From: an uncultured Siphonobacter sp.
Lineage (GTDB): Bacteria; Bacteroidota; Bacteroidia; Cytophagales; Spirosomataceae
DNA length: 64,000 bases
Direction of reading: 5' to 3'
Assembly: GCA_913775095.1 (NCBI GenBank)
Contig: CAJYIW010000017.1
Span: 159,006 to 223,005, forward strand
Shown here in pieces: positions 8,577-18,344 of this stretch; within the stretch, counting starts at the first letter, position 1, and every line of letters starts with the position of its first letter. The translations under genes and the position numbers were made by a program. Under the pieces are notes generated by a model, which had not been told where the DNA came from, did not search any database, and saw only the letters and a list, made by a program, of their open reading frames with translations.

Positions 8577-10700
8577 TCATAGGCTAAAAGCCAGGTAATA
8601 ACCGCCCGGTTTGTGGCCGTTCTTGCTGCCTCCAACGGCCAGAACGATGTACTGTTTTCCGTTCATGCGATACGTCATGGGCGTGGCAAACCCTCCGGCG
8701 GGTAACTGATATTCCCAGACTACTTTCCCCGTTTTCCTGTCGAAGGCCCGAAAGCGTTCGTCTTTCGTTGCGGCAATGAACACCAGCCCCCCGGCCGTGA
8801 CCAGAGGTCCGCCGTAGCTCTCCGTGCCTGTCGGGGGCACACCCTGTTTGGTTAGTTCCGGAAATTCGCCCAGGGGCACTCGCCAGAGGTATTCACCCGT
8901 GTTGAGGTCAATGGCGTTCAGGGTTCCCCAAGGCGGTTTAATGGCCGGATAACCGTCCGGGTCGAGGAAACGCTTCCAGCCTTTGTTGACGTAAGGCGGC
9001 TGGTAAGGAAAGGCACCCGGCCTGGCGGGGGCGGCCGCTACGGCCGGAGCGGCCCTGACTTTGCTTTTGATATGGAGAAGGTAATCGGTAATGGTTTCCC
9101 GGGTTTCCTGAGGGACGTGCTGAAACGAAGGCATACGTCCGCGTCCGGTTTCCAGAATATGTAATAAATCCTGACGGGTTAAGCGGGCTCCGATGTTGCT
9201 TAAATCAGGATATTCCGTGCCGGTTCCTTTCTTATCACTCCCGTGACAGATGGAGCAATGGTCCAGATACAGAATTTCCCCCGAGGGAGGGCGGTTCACC
9301 TGCGATGTTCGATTTTCCATGCTTAAATCCCAGAGCATTTCATTGGCATTCTGATATAGAATGCCGTTTTCGTCAATGGCACTGCCTCCCCATTCGGCTC
9401 CGCCACCCATACCATACAGCAACGTACCTTCCCGACTCGGGGGAATGAATTTGTGGCCCGACTGGCTTTCCCGAAAACGCTTTAACACAAAGGCCCGGGC
9501 TTCGGGCGTGCGATCCGTGATGTCTGCTTCGGTTAAAAACTGTCGGGACAGCGGAGCGGGTTTGGCAGGATAGGGCTGCGTGGGGTAGGGCTTTTCTCCG
9601 GGCAGGCCGTCGGTAGGAACGGCCCGTTCTTCAATCGGGAAAATGGATTCCCCGGTATCCCGGTTCAGGACGTAAACCAACCCGTCTTTGGTAGCCTGCG
9701 TCACCACTTCTATCTTTTTGCCCTGATGAGTAATGGTGGTTAAGTTCGGCGGACAGGGAATGTCCCGGTCCCATAAATCGTGATGGATCGTCTGAAAATG
9801 CCATTTTCGCTGACCCGTCTCGGCATCCAGAGCCAGAATGCAGTCCGAAAAGAGGTTTTTGCCTTCACGGGCACCGCCGTAAAAATCACTCGAGGCCGAT
9901 CCCGTACCCATATATACGACGCCCCGTTTTTCGTCCAGTACCATCCCGCCCCAGTTATTGGCTGCTCCGAAAAACTTCCAGGCGTCTTTGGGCCAGGTAT
10001 CATAGCCGTACTCGCCGGGATGAGGTATGGTATGAAAGACCCACTTAAGCTTTCCCGTCCGGACATCAAACCCACGGACCGAACCCGGAGCAGCATCGCC
10101 TCCTTCCCCAACCCGGGAGCCTAACACGAGCGTGTTTTTGTAAATAATGCCGGGACTGGTGGCGTCGACGGCTAAGCTTCCTACGTCCCGGCCCAGGTTA
10201 TCCCCCACGCCGATGTGCAGGTCAATGGAACCGTTTTCGCCAAATTCCTGCACCAGCTTGCCGCTTGCGGCTTCCAGAGCAAATAACCGTGACCCGGCCG
10301 TGTAAAGGATGCGTTTGCCTTCGGGCCAGTACATGACCCCACGGATGGGATGAAACGTAGGGATCTGGTTTTCAAAAGGATCGAACTTCCAGAGTTCCTC
10401 TCCCGTATCTGCTTTCAGGGCAAATAACTTGAGCAGGGGGGTAGTGCCGTATAAAATGCCATTGACCATAAGGGGCTGACATTGCATTTCAAAGGGGTTT
10501 TCTCCCTTAGCTGCGTGATACTGCCAGGCTACTTTCAGCGAGGAGACGTTTTCGGTATGAATGTCTTTCAGGGGAGAGTATCGATTCCCCGCCGCATTGC
10601 CTCCGTAAACAGGCCATTCAGTCGTTTCGTTTTTCCGGGATTGATGACAGTTGCTGAGACTTAATGTAATGCCGAGTATTAATAAAGCCGATCTTATCAT
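8577..10700 (-). CDS. PQQ-dependent dehydrogenase with internal cytochrome c domain (lipoprotein)
   Basis: This 707-residue protein has a lipobox ending at Cys18 (SLSNC) and a beta-propeller opening (WPVYGGNAAGNRYSPL) typical of PQQ-dependent glucose/alcohol dehydrogenases. Propeller repeats with AxDxxTGxxxW patterns continue through residue 350. A cytochrome c domain is inserted before the last blades: heme motif CSICH at 482-486 and a probable Met ligand at 523 (GRMPSF). The propeller then resumes (LNAIDLNTGEYLW). The expected activity is periplasmic oxidation of a sugar or alcohol, with electrons passed to the internal heme. No PQQ biosynthesis genes are in the window. The true substrate is unknown. 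Confidence 0.85.
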   Translation of the reverse strand: MIRSALLILGITLSLSNCHQSRKNETTEWPVYGGNAAGNRYSPLKDIHTENVSSLKVAWQYHAAKGENPFEMQCQPLMVNGILYGTTPLLKLFALKADTGEELWKFDPFENQIPTFHPIRGVMYWPEGKRILYTAGSRLFALEAASGKLVQEFGENGSIDLHIGVGDNLGRDVGSLAVDATSPGIIYKNTLVLGSRVGEGGDAAPGSVRGFDVRTGKLKWVFHTIPHPGEYGYDTWPKDAWKFFGAANNWGGMVLDEKRGVVYMGTGSASSDFYGGAREGKNLFSDCILALDAETGQRKWHFQTIHHDLWDRDIPCPPNLTTITHQGKKIEVVTQATKDGLVYVLNRDTGESIFPIEERAVPTDGLPGEKPYPTQPYPAKPAPLSRQFLTEADITDRTPEARAFVLKRFRESQSGHKFIPPSREGTLLYGMGGGAEWGGSAIDENGILYQNANEMLWDLSMENRTSQVNRPPSGEILYLDHCSICHGSDKKGTGTEYPDLSNIGARLTRQDLLHILETGRGRMPSFQHVPQETRETITDYLLHIKSKVRAAPAVAAAPARPGAFPYQPPYVNKGWKRFLDPDGYPAIKPPWGTLNAIDLNTGEYLWRVPLGEFPELTKQGVPPTGTESYGGPLVTAGGLVFIAATKDERFRAFDRKTGKVVWEYQLPAGGFATPMTYRMNGKQYIVLAVGGSKNGHKPGGYYLAFSL

Positions 10701-10836
10701 AGGCGGGAAAGTCGGTCAATAGACTGAAGCGAAGTTGGATGAAGTTAGAGGACCCGAATTCGGGCTAAAAAAATATTCCAGTGGAGTTGGGACACGGCAC
10801 TTACGCGTCGGGGAATTCCGTTTAAGCAGCTAAACA

Positions 10837-10874
10837 CAGAAGCGGTCTGGAGTATGCACTCCAGACCGCTTCTG
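10837..10874 (-). terminator. Long hairpin downstream of the OmpA-like gene
   Basis: A perfect 17-bp stem (10837-10853 with 10858-10874) and 4-nt loop lies 14 bp beyond the stop at 10889. There is no T-tract on the minus strand, so it may stabilise the 3' end or terminate weakly. Confidence 0.6.
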
Positions 10875-10888
10875 CGTACGAAAATAGT

Positions 10889-12229
10889 TTATAACCTGAT
10901 AAATTCCACCCGCCGATTGTTCGCTTTACCAACGACGGTATCATTGGAATCCAGGGGCTCCGTTTTACCCTTGCCGTCACTTTCCAGGCGGGTGGCATCA
11001 ATGCCGAAATTTTTGATCAGCGACTGTTTCACGGCTTCGGCCCGGCGTTTGGACAAGTCCACATTGCTGGCATCGGCTCCGTCGGAATCGGTGTGCCCCA
11101 CGATTTTTACCCGAACGGCCCCGTTTTCTTTCAGGACCTGAGCAATATCCTGCAACGTGCCGTAGGACTGAGGTTTGATCTGATCGCTGTTGACGTCAAA
11201 GAGGATCCCGTGCGTGCTGAATTTACCAGCCGTGATGAGTTTGTTCCGGGTGTCGGGGGCTCCGACGGACAGAACCAGGTTACTCATGTAGAACGAACCG
11301 TTTTTACTCTGATAATCGGGAGCATAGGCCGCAAAGGTAATCGTATTCATAGGAGCGTTGGACTCCAGAGCCCGGGGCAAATCCAGCACTTTGGTGCTGT
11401 CCAGATACACCCGAACCCGTTGTTTTTGTCGCCAGATGGAAACTTTTACGGCTGGTTTGTCCGGAATGTTAAATTCGGGAACTCCGTTTTTGTGCTGACT
11501 ACCAATCAGATTACTGGAATAATCCAGTTCTCCTTTGGAACTCCCCCGGGGCTGCAAACCAAGTTTAAAATGAGGGACGCTGCTGGCACTTTGAGATTCG
11601 CCAATTTTGAATGTCTCGTCCAGACTTTTACTCTGAAAAAAACTAATAATAAAGCGTCCAATACTGGAAATGTCCTGATTCGCCATCACATCCATCTGTA
11701 GCGTAAAGTTCTCGGGTAAGGGACCGTTGATATACTCAGGGTAATAAACGCCATCCTGATTGATGCGTAACCATTGGCCGCTTCGGTTTCCGATGTTCAC
11801 CACTTCCGCCCCCGAACGCGTATTCCACTGATCGGGAAAATCGCCAATCGAGGTTTGTGAAAAATCTTCGTGAGCGATGATTTTTTCTCCGGGGATGAAA
11901 TCAAATCGGGAATAGGCCGTAATGTCCGTTACCGGAGCAGACTTAGGGCCTGCTTTAGCGGCAGGCGTTGGGTTGCTGCCCGACTCTGAGGGAGCGGGAG
12001 TCGCCGCATCGGAGGTGGAATCCGACGAATCGCCAGGGGTGGGTGTCGGTTTTTCAGCGGTGGAATTCGTATCCTTTTTTTTCTTTTTCTGAGTGGCTTT
12101 ATCGATCGTCTGATCAATTTTCTCGTTTACTTTCTGCTCCATTTTATTCCGGATCCGATCCAGAAGCTGGGCCTGGCTGGGCACCCGGTAAAAAAGGCTG
12201 AGGATGACAATGAAGAGTAATTTTTTCAT
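10889..12229 (-). CDS. OmpA-family outer-membrane/peptidoglycan-associated protein
   Basis: The 446-residue protein has a signal peptide (MKKLLFIVILSLFYRVPSQAQ) and then a charged helical segment rich in Lys. A Pro/Ser/Thr-rich linker covers about residues 50-95. A central lamin-G/concanavalin-like beta region follows, and the C-terminus is a classical OmpA domain. That domain shows VNSDQIKPQSYGTL, then GHTDSDG, then LSKRRAEAVKQSL, and ends with NNRRVEFI. This domain binds peptidoglycan diaminopimelate, so an envelope-anchoring role is expected. It is a single gene followed by a strong hairpin. Confidence 0.88.
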   Translation of the reverse strand: MKKLLFIVILSLFYRVPSQAQLLDRIRNKMEQKVNEKIDQTIDKATQKKKKKDTNSTAEKPTPTPGDSSDSTSDAATPAPSESGSNPTPAAKAGPKSAPVTDITAYSRFDFIPGEKIIAHEDFSQTSIGDFPDQWNTRSGAEVVNIGNRSGQWLRINQDGVYYPEYINGPLPENFTLQMDVMANQDISSIGRFIISFFQSKSLDETFKIGESQSASSVPHFKLGLQPRGSSKGELDYSSNLIGSQHKNGVPEFNIPDKPAVKVSIWRQKQRVRVYLDSTKVLDLPRALESNAPMNTITFAAYAPDYQSKNGSFYMSNLVLSVGAPDTRNKLITAGKFSTHGILFDVNSDQIKPQSYGTLQDIAQVLKENGAVRVKIVGHTDSDGADASNVDLSKRRAEAVKQSLIKNFGIDATRLESDGKGKTEPLDSNDTVVGKANNRRVEFIRL

Positions 12230-12412
12230 GCCAATTGTTTAAGGTTACTAAGCGAAAAAAGACCGTGGAATCCTATGATCAAGTTTCCACATCCACAAAA
12301 CACCCTAAAAAGCTTCAGATTGGCAATATAAAAATGGAGTTTCAGGGGGACATAAAGCGTACAGGCGGTCGAAAAATGATGTGACGATTTCAAAACGGGC
12401 CCACCTACCGAC

Positions 12413-13384
12413 CTATTTAACGAAAAATTCATATTCAATTTTCCAGTTAAATTCTTTCCCAGGCTCAGCCTCAATCTGGATGTAGGGTTCCGGGCATAAC
12501 GTAGTTCTTTGCGACCAGTAAACGATTTTAGTCAGGGGTTGATCGCCTTTCACCTGCACGCCTATCCGGTCGTTTTCAACCCGAATGTCGTAGTCTTTTG
12601 CCGTGGGGCCGAAGCCTTTTAAAAAGGCCTGCGTGCTGGTGTGGGGCGGCACGGTTTGCCTGTAGATCCACTGGTTCTTTCTGATTTCGGCAAGGTCTCC
12701 GAGCCCTTCGGTGGGTCCTTCCGTGCTTAAGGCAAAGGGAAAGGTAACGCGATAGGCCGGTCCGGTTTCGTGGGTATCAAAAACGAAAAAATTATGGTTA
12801 TACGCCTGAGTCCGGAGAGCTTTCGACCCCGTATTTCTCAGACGATGTTCCAGTACCAGGATAGGCTTGCCGGGCAGCAGCCGAAGCGTTTTCTCATATA
12901 CGTAGGCATACCCGGCGTGATCCGTAAAGGTGTGAGTAAAAACCGCCCGGTCCTTTTTTACTTCACTTTTCCAGGTGCCCTTGTTCACGTGCTCGAACGA
13001 TTCCCAGAAATGATAGGGCTCATTGTTTTTTTTCTTCAGGCTACCGACGCCTATTTTCAGAAAGGTCTCTCCGGGCTGGGCTTCGGTATAGTGAATGGGC
13101 ATGAATTCTTCCACCGGGCCGCTGATGGCATCGTTGACAAGCGGATCATGGGTGTCTCGCCAGGGGCCAAAATACCGGTGACCTTTATACTCCAGCGAAG
13201 CAACAACGCCCGACCAGTCGAATCGCTGAGCCCGGTAATACCCCCGTACTGAATCGGGAAGGTACAGGTGAGCTTTGATCAGACCGTTCGAAAGTTCCGC
13301 CTCGGGAAATGGGCTTTTCTGAAAGAAACTAAGGCTGACCCAGGTCAGGCTAAGGGTTACGGCTATTTTAATTATTCGGTTCAT
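12413..13384 (-). CDS. Secreted protein with galactose-mutarotase-like fold
   Basis: The 323-residue protein begins with a membrane-crossing signal (MNRIIKIAVTLSLTWVSLSFF). The body is beta-rich and contains YNHNFFVFD and a long series of aromatic strands (WESFEHVNKGTW, YVYEKTLRLLPGKPILVLEH). This is reminiscent of carbohydrate-binding aldose-1-epimerase-like proteins of Bacteroidota. I could not identify the catalytic His/Glu pair of true mutarotases with certainty, so an enzymatic role is unproved. It reads in the opposite direction from the transporter fusion that starts at 13584. It is separated from the OmpA-like gene by 183 bp without clear signals. Confidence 0.6.
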   Translation of the reverse strand: MNRIIKIAVTLSLTWVSLSFFQKSPFPEAELSNGLIKAHLYLPDSVRGYYRAQRFDWSGVVASLEYKGHRYFGPWRDTHDPLVNDAISGPVEEFMPIHYTEAQPGETFLKIGVGSLKKKNNEPYHFWESFEHVNKGTWKSEVKKDRAVFTHTFTDHAGYAYVYEKTLRLLPGKPILVLEHRLRNTGSKALRTQAYNHNFFVFDTHETGPAYRVTFPFALSTEGPTEGLGDLAEIRKNQWIYRQTVPPHTSTQAFLKGFGPTAKDYDIRVENDRIGVQVKGDQPLTKIVYWSQRTTLCPEPYIQIEAEPGKEFNWKIEYEFFVK

Positions 13385-13510
13385 AACAAAAAGAGTTCAC
13401 GCTTTGAAAACCAGAGCACAAGGCCGGTATTCGGGGAAAATTACCCCGATGTCATCACAGAATTCCGGGCAACTAAGTACAGTCGGAGCGATTCTGCGAG
13501 TAACAAGATT

Positions 13511-13518
13511 TATTTTTG
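13511..13518 (+). promoter_or_regulatory. Possible -7 promoter element (TATTTTTG)
   Basis: TATTTTTG matches TAnnTTTG and lies 65 bp before the ATG at 13584. The sequence at -33 is weak, so this is tentative. Confidence 0.35.
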
Positions 13519-13583
13519 AACGTGCGTAGCTCAGGAAAAAGAGCTATACTTAACCTTTAAAACGCTCAATTAACCGCTTTACA

Positions 13584-16500
13584 ATGCCTACTACCGATGG
13601 CTTCCGACGTTATTTAGGAATACATCCTGAAGAAACCCGTACCGTCTGGCTATTTTTTCTTCACCACTTTTTACTGGGAATTGGTACGATTCAACTGTAC
13701 GTGGCTGCCAATGCCATTCTGCTGGAAAACGACCCCGAAGCCAATTTGCCCCTTGCGTACATTGCCTCAGCTCTGGGAATGATTCTGGTTGGTAAAATCT
13801 ACGCTCATTATGAACATCACCTAGGCCTGAGCAAGGTATCGGTACGCGTGTTAGCCGTAGTGACCGTCATGACCGTACTGGTGATGCTCGTGGTCTGGCT
13901 GGGTCACTCGGTGCTGGCCGCGATAGGAATCATGATCGGCTATCGCATCATTTACCTGCTCACCAGTCTGGAGTTCTGGGGCGTTTCCGCACTGGTCTTT
14001 GATACCCGTCAGGGCAAGCGTCTCTTCAGCATCATCAGTTCGGGCGATATGCCTGCCAAAGCTTTGGGAGCCGTGCTGGCAGCCCTGGTACACGCCCATG
14101 CGGACCTGCTTTCCTTACTGGGGGTTTCGCTGGCCGCCTTTCTGGGAGCCCTGGCTACTTTGCAACTGACCTTACGCTCGCATACCATCCGAACGAAGGA
14201 GCGGCATGCGGCACGTCGCCGGCCCCAGCGTCGGTTTATCCAGCAACTCTTCGGTGGAAGTGAACTGGTATTTTTCATGAGTTTAAGTATTCTGCTGGTG
14301 GCCTGTTTTGCGACGAAAGTGGAATACAACTTCTTCATGGACGTGAAGCACCGTTTTCACGATGAGTCAGAACTGATTGCTTACGTAAGCTTCTGGCTGG
14401 CGGGTACGTATGTGCTAGCCATGCTGGTAAAATTACTGGTTTCCCGTCGGGCACTGGATCGGCTGGGCATTAAGAATTCCCTGCTCGTTCTACCCCTCGC
14501 TGCCCTGCTGGGTTTGCTGGGGCTGGCGATTGCCCGCACGGTCTCTCACGAAGAAACAACTTTTCTGATCGGAGCCTGTCTGTTGTACCTGACCGTGGAA
14601 GTCATTCGCCGGTCTTTATTTGATGCGGTTTTTCTGGTATTGTTTCAACCCCTTACTCCGCATCAGCGGCTCATGGGGCATACGCTGGCCAAAGGGCTGT
14701 ATGAGCCCCTGGGTCTCGGACTGGCCGGATTGTTTCTGTGGTCCAGTCGGGTGTTCAGCATCCCGGAAGATACCGCTACCTGGATCTGGCTGGCTTTTCC
14801 GGTAGTCATGATTCTGTTGGTACTGCGGGCCTACCGTTTCTATTTACAAACCCTGGGCGAAGCCCTGTCCCGTCGGTTTTTACCCGGCGATGAGGTGGCT
14901 CTGCCCGGTGAAATTGCCCTGGCCGCCGAGCAGGATTTAGCGAGCCCTTCAGCTCCGCGGGTGCAAAAGGCTTTGGATTGGTTTCATACCCATCAGCCGG
15001 AACGACTCGAGGAAAAAGCCTTACCCCTGCTTCGGCACCCGGACGCCAGCGTTCGTTTACACGTGCTGGAATTACTGGCAACGAAAGCAAATGAAAATAA
15101 TGAATCACTGGCTCCGCTCCTGAAGGATTCGCACCCCCAGATTCGTGAGAAAACCGCCCGTTTGCTAGCCCGGCATTCCAGTAAGCTAAGCTCATTGCTG
15201 GATACTCAGGATCCGGAAATACAGAAAGGAGCCGTACGGGGACGGCTGGAGGCTGATCGACAGGACATAAAGGCCCGTCAACACCTGGAACACTGGATGC
15301 AATCGGAGCAAACGCAGCCCCTGGCTCTGGAAATCATTCAGGAGTTGTCCCTTAGCGAATACGATACGTTCGTCGAACGTAGTTTAAAAACAGGCGATTC
15401 AGAAACGGTTAAAGCCGCCATTCGAACGGCCGGATCTTTACCTAATCATAGCTTAACTCAACATTTGCTCGAATTACTGGCCAATCGGCAATACGGTCGG
15501 GCTGCTTTGCGAAGCCTGCGTCAACAGGGCGAAATAACCCTGGGAGCGTTAACGTCTCTGACGAATACTTCGGTGGAGCAGCAGCGGATGATTGCCCAGT
15601 TATTAGGCGGAATACCAACGCCGAAAAGCGAGCAGTTACTGGTCACGATGACCCGGCAGCAGGACCGATCGCTACGGGAAACGGCTTTATATGCACTTCG
15701 TCATTTTCCGCTTTCCGAGGGGGAGGCGGAATGGTTTGGCCGCCTGTTGACCGAAGAAATTCGTTTAGCCGAACGGATTCAGGCGGGTCAGCATGCCGCT
15801 ATGGACCCGGAATGGCAAACGGCCCTGGGTTACGAAATGGATCGTATTCTGAAACGCATCCTCCGCATTCTGGGCCGTATTTACAATCCTGAGATTATCA
15901 GTCAGGTGCAAAGTGGACTGAATCATGCCTCTCAGGAACGCAGTGCCAATGCTCTGGAAATGCTGGAGAATCTGGTGCCTCGTCCGGTTTATGCCTTATT
16001 CAGAAGTCAGCTGGAAGCCCGAACTTCGGTGTATGCGGAATCCATGGCTGATTCCGTCGCCTTTATTCTCAGGGAAGGAACCCAGGTGTTTACCGAATGG
16101 ACCGTCAGCGTAGCCCTACGCCGCTGGAATTCCTGGGTCGGTGAAACCCGGCTGGTGACGGCCTACGTCAATCATCCGATTGCCATTTTGGCGGAAAGTG
16201 CCGAATTAACGCTTGCTTCGATTGAAAAAAATACTTCTGCTATGCATCATAGTCACCCTTCGTCCGCTCATTCTTCGCTGGAGCTAGTGCAGATCCTGAA
16301 GAACACGCCCCTCTTTGCCAGCACTGCCGAGAACGTATTAGCCAGCATCATTCCCATCATGAAGCAGGTACACGTGGCGGCGGGAGAGGCCATTATTCGC
16401 AAAGGCGAACTGGGCGACAGCATGTTTGTCATTCTTTCGGGAGAAGTGGAAATCTACGATGAAGACACGCTGCTGGCCGAAATGGGTCGGGGCGATATTT

Positions 16501-16715
16501 TTGGAGAACTGGCCTTGCTCGACGCAGAGCCCCGTTCGGCCACGGTTGTTGCTCAAACCGCCGCTACCCTGTTTCGCATCGATCAGGAAGATTTTTATGA
16601 TCTGATGGAAGAACGTGGCGAAGTACTACGCAACGTCATGCGGGTGTTGTGCCAGCGAATCCGCCATCAGAATGAAGTGGTTACGGCTCAGTCAAAGTCG
16701 ATTGCTGCTGAATAA
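13584..16715 (+). CDS. NTT/MFS-like transporter fused to HEAT-like repeats and a cyclic-nucleotide-binding domain
   Basis: The 1043-residue protein has three parts. Residues 1-430 are a polytopic membrane domain of 11-12 helices resembling the Npt1/Npt2 (ATP/ADP translocase) family. It includes a segment TKVEYNFFMDVKHRF near 244-258 at the place of the NTT glutamate motif. Residues 440-880 are soluble alpha-helical HEAT-like repeats. Residues 900-1030 form a cyclic-nucleotide-binding domain whose phosphate cassette GDIFGELALL...PRSATV retains the key Glu975 and Arg984. A cAMP- or cGMP-controlled membrane transporter or receptor is inferred. The transport substrate is unknown. The C-terminus overlaps the convergent HD-domain gene by 35 bp. 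Confidence 0.75.
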   Translation: MPTTDGFRRYLGIHPEETRTVWLFFLHHFLLGIGTIQLYVAANAILLENDPEANLPLAYIASALGMILVGKIYAHYEHHLGLSKVSVRVLAVVTVMTVLVMLVVWLGHSVLAAIGIMIGYRIIYLLTSLEFWGVSALVFDTRQGKRLFSIISSGDMPAKALGAVLAALVHAHADLLSLLGVSLAAFLGALATLQLTLRSHTIRTKERHAARRRPQRRFIQQLFGGSELVFFMSLSILLVACFATKVEYNFFMDVKHRFHDESELIAYVSFWLAGTYVLAMLVKLLVSRRALDRLGIKNSLLVLPLAALLGLLGLAIARTVSHEETTFLIGACLLYLTVEVIRRSLFDAVFLVLFQPLTPHQRLMGHTLAKGLYEPLGLGLAGLFLWSSRVFSIPEDTATWIWLAFPVVMILLVLRAYRFYLQTLGEALSRRFLPGDEVALPGEIALAAEQDLASPSAPRVQKALDWFHTHQPERLEEKALPLLRHPDASVRLHVLELLATKANENNESLAPLLKDSHPQIREKTARLLARHSSKLSSLLDTQDPEIQKGAVRGRLEADRQDIKARQHLEHWMQSEQTQPLALEIIQELSLSEYDTFVERSLKTGDSETVKAAIRTAGSLPNHSLTQHLLELLANRQYGRAALRSLRQQGEITLGALTSLTNTSVEQQRMIAQLLGGIPTPKSEQLLVTMTRQQDRSLRETALYALRHFPLSEGEAEWFGRLLTEEIRLAERIQAGQHAAMDPEWQTALGYEMDRILKRILRILGRIYNPEIISQVQSGLNHASQERSANALEMLENLVPRPVYALFRSQLEARTSVYAESMADSVAFILREGTQVFTEWTVSVALRRWNSWVGETRLVTAYVNHPIAILAESAELTLASIEKNTSAMHHSHPSSAHSSLELVQILKNTPLFASTAENVLASIIPIMKQVHVAAGEAIIRKGELGDSMFVILSGEVEIYDEDTLLAEMGRGDIFGELALLDAEPRSATVVAQTAATLFRIDQEDFYDLMEERGEVLRNVMRVLCQRIRHQNEVVTAQSKSIAAE

Positions 16716-17277
16716 GCTTATCCAGCTGGACTTGCTTGGCGGGCTGCCGCTGAGCAAGTGCGGTCTGGGTCCAGTACTGGTGTTGTTTGAGAAAATCAAT
16801 CTGTTTCTTTCCCCAGTCTTCTTCCGGCTGTATGAAATGCCAGGCCAGTAATTCCTGATGCAGCGTTTCAGAGATGCTCTCGAAACCCGCCCGCCCGAGG
16901 TAATCCAGATCGGCATCACAAAGGATTTCTTCCAGGTGAGTCTGGGGTTTTTGCGGCACTTTCGTAGCCCGGATCATCCCGCAGATTACCGCGATCTGTT
17001 CGGGCGTGTAGTCAAACGCAGGCAGACATTGGGTGGCAATTTCGCAACCGGCCTCTTCGTGATTCAGATACGTGTACATGTATCCCGAATCGTGAAAAAG
17101 GGCCGCCGTTTTCAGCAGATTCAGCGATTCTCCGTCGGTAATCCCTTCGGCGGCCGCCAGCCAGGCACTGGCGTTAACGACATCGCGGGTATGATGAAGG
17201 CCGTGGTAATGCAGATTGGAGGGGAGTTGCTGAGCTAATAAATCGATGATAAAGCTCTCTGCCTGTGCGAGGTTCAT
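16681..17277 (-). CDS. HD-domain metal-dependent phosphohydrolase
   Basis: From the ATG at 17277 the protein has 198 residues; the longer frame begins with TTG at 17289. Visible HD-superfamily ligands are a His in HGLHHTRDV (about 29), the HD pair in ALFHDSGY (62-63), and an Asp in CDADLDYLG (about 121-123). It lacks the GYP motif of c-di-GMP phosphodiesterases. The superfamily hydrolyses phosphate esters, including nucleotides and cyclic nucleotides. The gene follows the adenylate cyclase gene by 23 bp, which makes a role in nucleotide turnover attractive but unproved. Its 3' end overlaps the transporter fusion gene by 35 bp, tail to tail. Confidence 0.8.
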   Translation of the reverse strand: MNLAQAESFIIDLLAQQLPSNLHYHGLHHTRDVVNASAWLAAAEGITDGESLNLLKTAALFHDSGYMYTYLNHEEAGCEIATQCLPAFDYTPEQIAVICGMIRATKVPQKPQTHLEEILCDADLDYLGRAGFESISETLHQELLAWHFIQPEEDWGKKQIDFLKQHQYWTQTALAQRQPAKQVQLDKLIQQQSTLTEP

Positions 17278-17300
17278 GGTGTACGTCAATTAAAAGTACA

Positions 17301-18344
17301 TTACGCAATTACTTCAACAACCTGAACGGGTAGCGACTTGTTTTTCAGCGATACTTCACCCAGCGTTCTGCCCTGAAAGGACTCCTTAATTTGCTGATAT
17401 ACGTGCTCCGTAATTAAAATCTGACCGGGTTTGGCCGCCGCCTGAAGGCGTTGAGCCAGGTTGACGGTATCACCAATGACGGTATAATCCAGCCGTTTCA
17501 GGGAGGCGGAACCGATGTTCCCGGAAATCATTTCCCCGGAATTTACTCCAATGGCTACCTGAGGTAAAAAGGTCTGATCGGGTAAGGTGTCTTCAATTTC
17601 AGACAGCGTGCTACGCACCGCCAGCGAGGCTTCAATGGCCCGGTCCAGGTGAAAATCTCCCCGGAAAACGGCCATGACCGCATCTCCAATGAACTTGTCA
17701 ATGTAACCACCCTGAGCAATGATTGCCTTCACGATTACTTCGAAATAAGAGTTAATCAGCTGAACGACCACATCGGCGGGTTCGCGTTCGGTAATAGCCG
17801 TAAACCCGCAGATATCTACGAAAACGACGCTTCCTTCTACGGTTTCGTTGGCCGTTAACGAAGATTCAAACTCCGAGCGGGTCATGAACTGAAGTACGTT
17901 TTCATCCACGTACATCCGTAAAATGTCATTCTCCTTGATGGCTTTCAGCGTCTGACGCAGTTGTTCGACGTGACGCAGGGTTTTCTGCATGGTAACTTCA
18001 AGGTCTTCAAAATCAACGGGTTTGCAGAGAAAATCAAATGCTCCTCGGTTCATGGCTACGCGAATATTCTCCATGTCACCGTACGCCGAAACGATAACCG
18101 CCTTCACCAGTGGGTTGGCCTCGTTCATCTTGACCAGCAGGGTCAGTCCGTCCATTTCCGGCATATTGATATCGCTCAGAACGATATCAATATCCGCATG
18201 TTCCTGCAATTGCTGAAGGGCCTGAACGCCATTTTCGGCAAACAGAAATTCATATTTTCCTTCCCGAATCTGACGACGGAATTTTTGTTTGATTAATACC
18301 TCCAGGTCGGCTTCATCGTCCACTACCAATATCTTTGCCCTCAT
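17301..18344 (-). CDS. Response regulator with class III adenylate cyclase output domain
   Basis: This 347-residue protein joins a receiver domain (1-120) to a class III nucleotide cyclase domain (about 165-347). The receiver has DD at 9-10, phosphoacceptor Asp58 and Lys108. The cyclase has both metal aspartates (Asp177 in FVDICGF, Asp221 in FIGDAVMA). The purine-specifying Lys217 indicates ATP rather than GTP. Thr288 is at the second specificity position (class IIIb pattern), and Asn295 and Arg299 complete the catalytic set. All residues needed for activity appear present, so phosphorylation-controlled cAMP synthesis is likely. It overlaps the upstream receiver gene by 4 bp. Confidence 0.92.
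   Translation of the reverse strand: MRAKILVVDDEADLEVLIKQKFRRQIREGKYEFLFAENGVQALQQLQEHADIDIVLSDINMPEMDGLTLLVKMNEANPLVKAVIVSAYGDMENIRVAMNRGAFDFLCKPVDFEDLEVTMQKTLRHVEQLRQTLKAIKENDILRMYVDENVLQFMTRSEFESSLTANETVEGSVVFVDICGFTAITEREPADVVVQLINSYFEVIVKAIIAQGGYIDKFIGDAVMAVFRGDFHLDRAIEASLAVRSTLSEIEDTLPDQTFLPQVAIGVNSGEMISGNIGSASLKRLDYTVIGDTVNLAQRLQAAAKPGQILITEHVYQQIKESFQGRTLGEVSLKNKSLPVQVVEVIA

Noticed and set aside
12226..12474. 82-codon minus-strand frame between the OmpA-like and mutarotase-like genes
   Set aside because: It overlaps the ends of both neighbouring genes in another frame and has no family match by eye.
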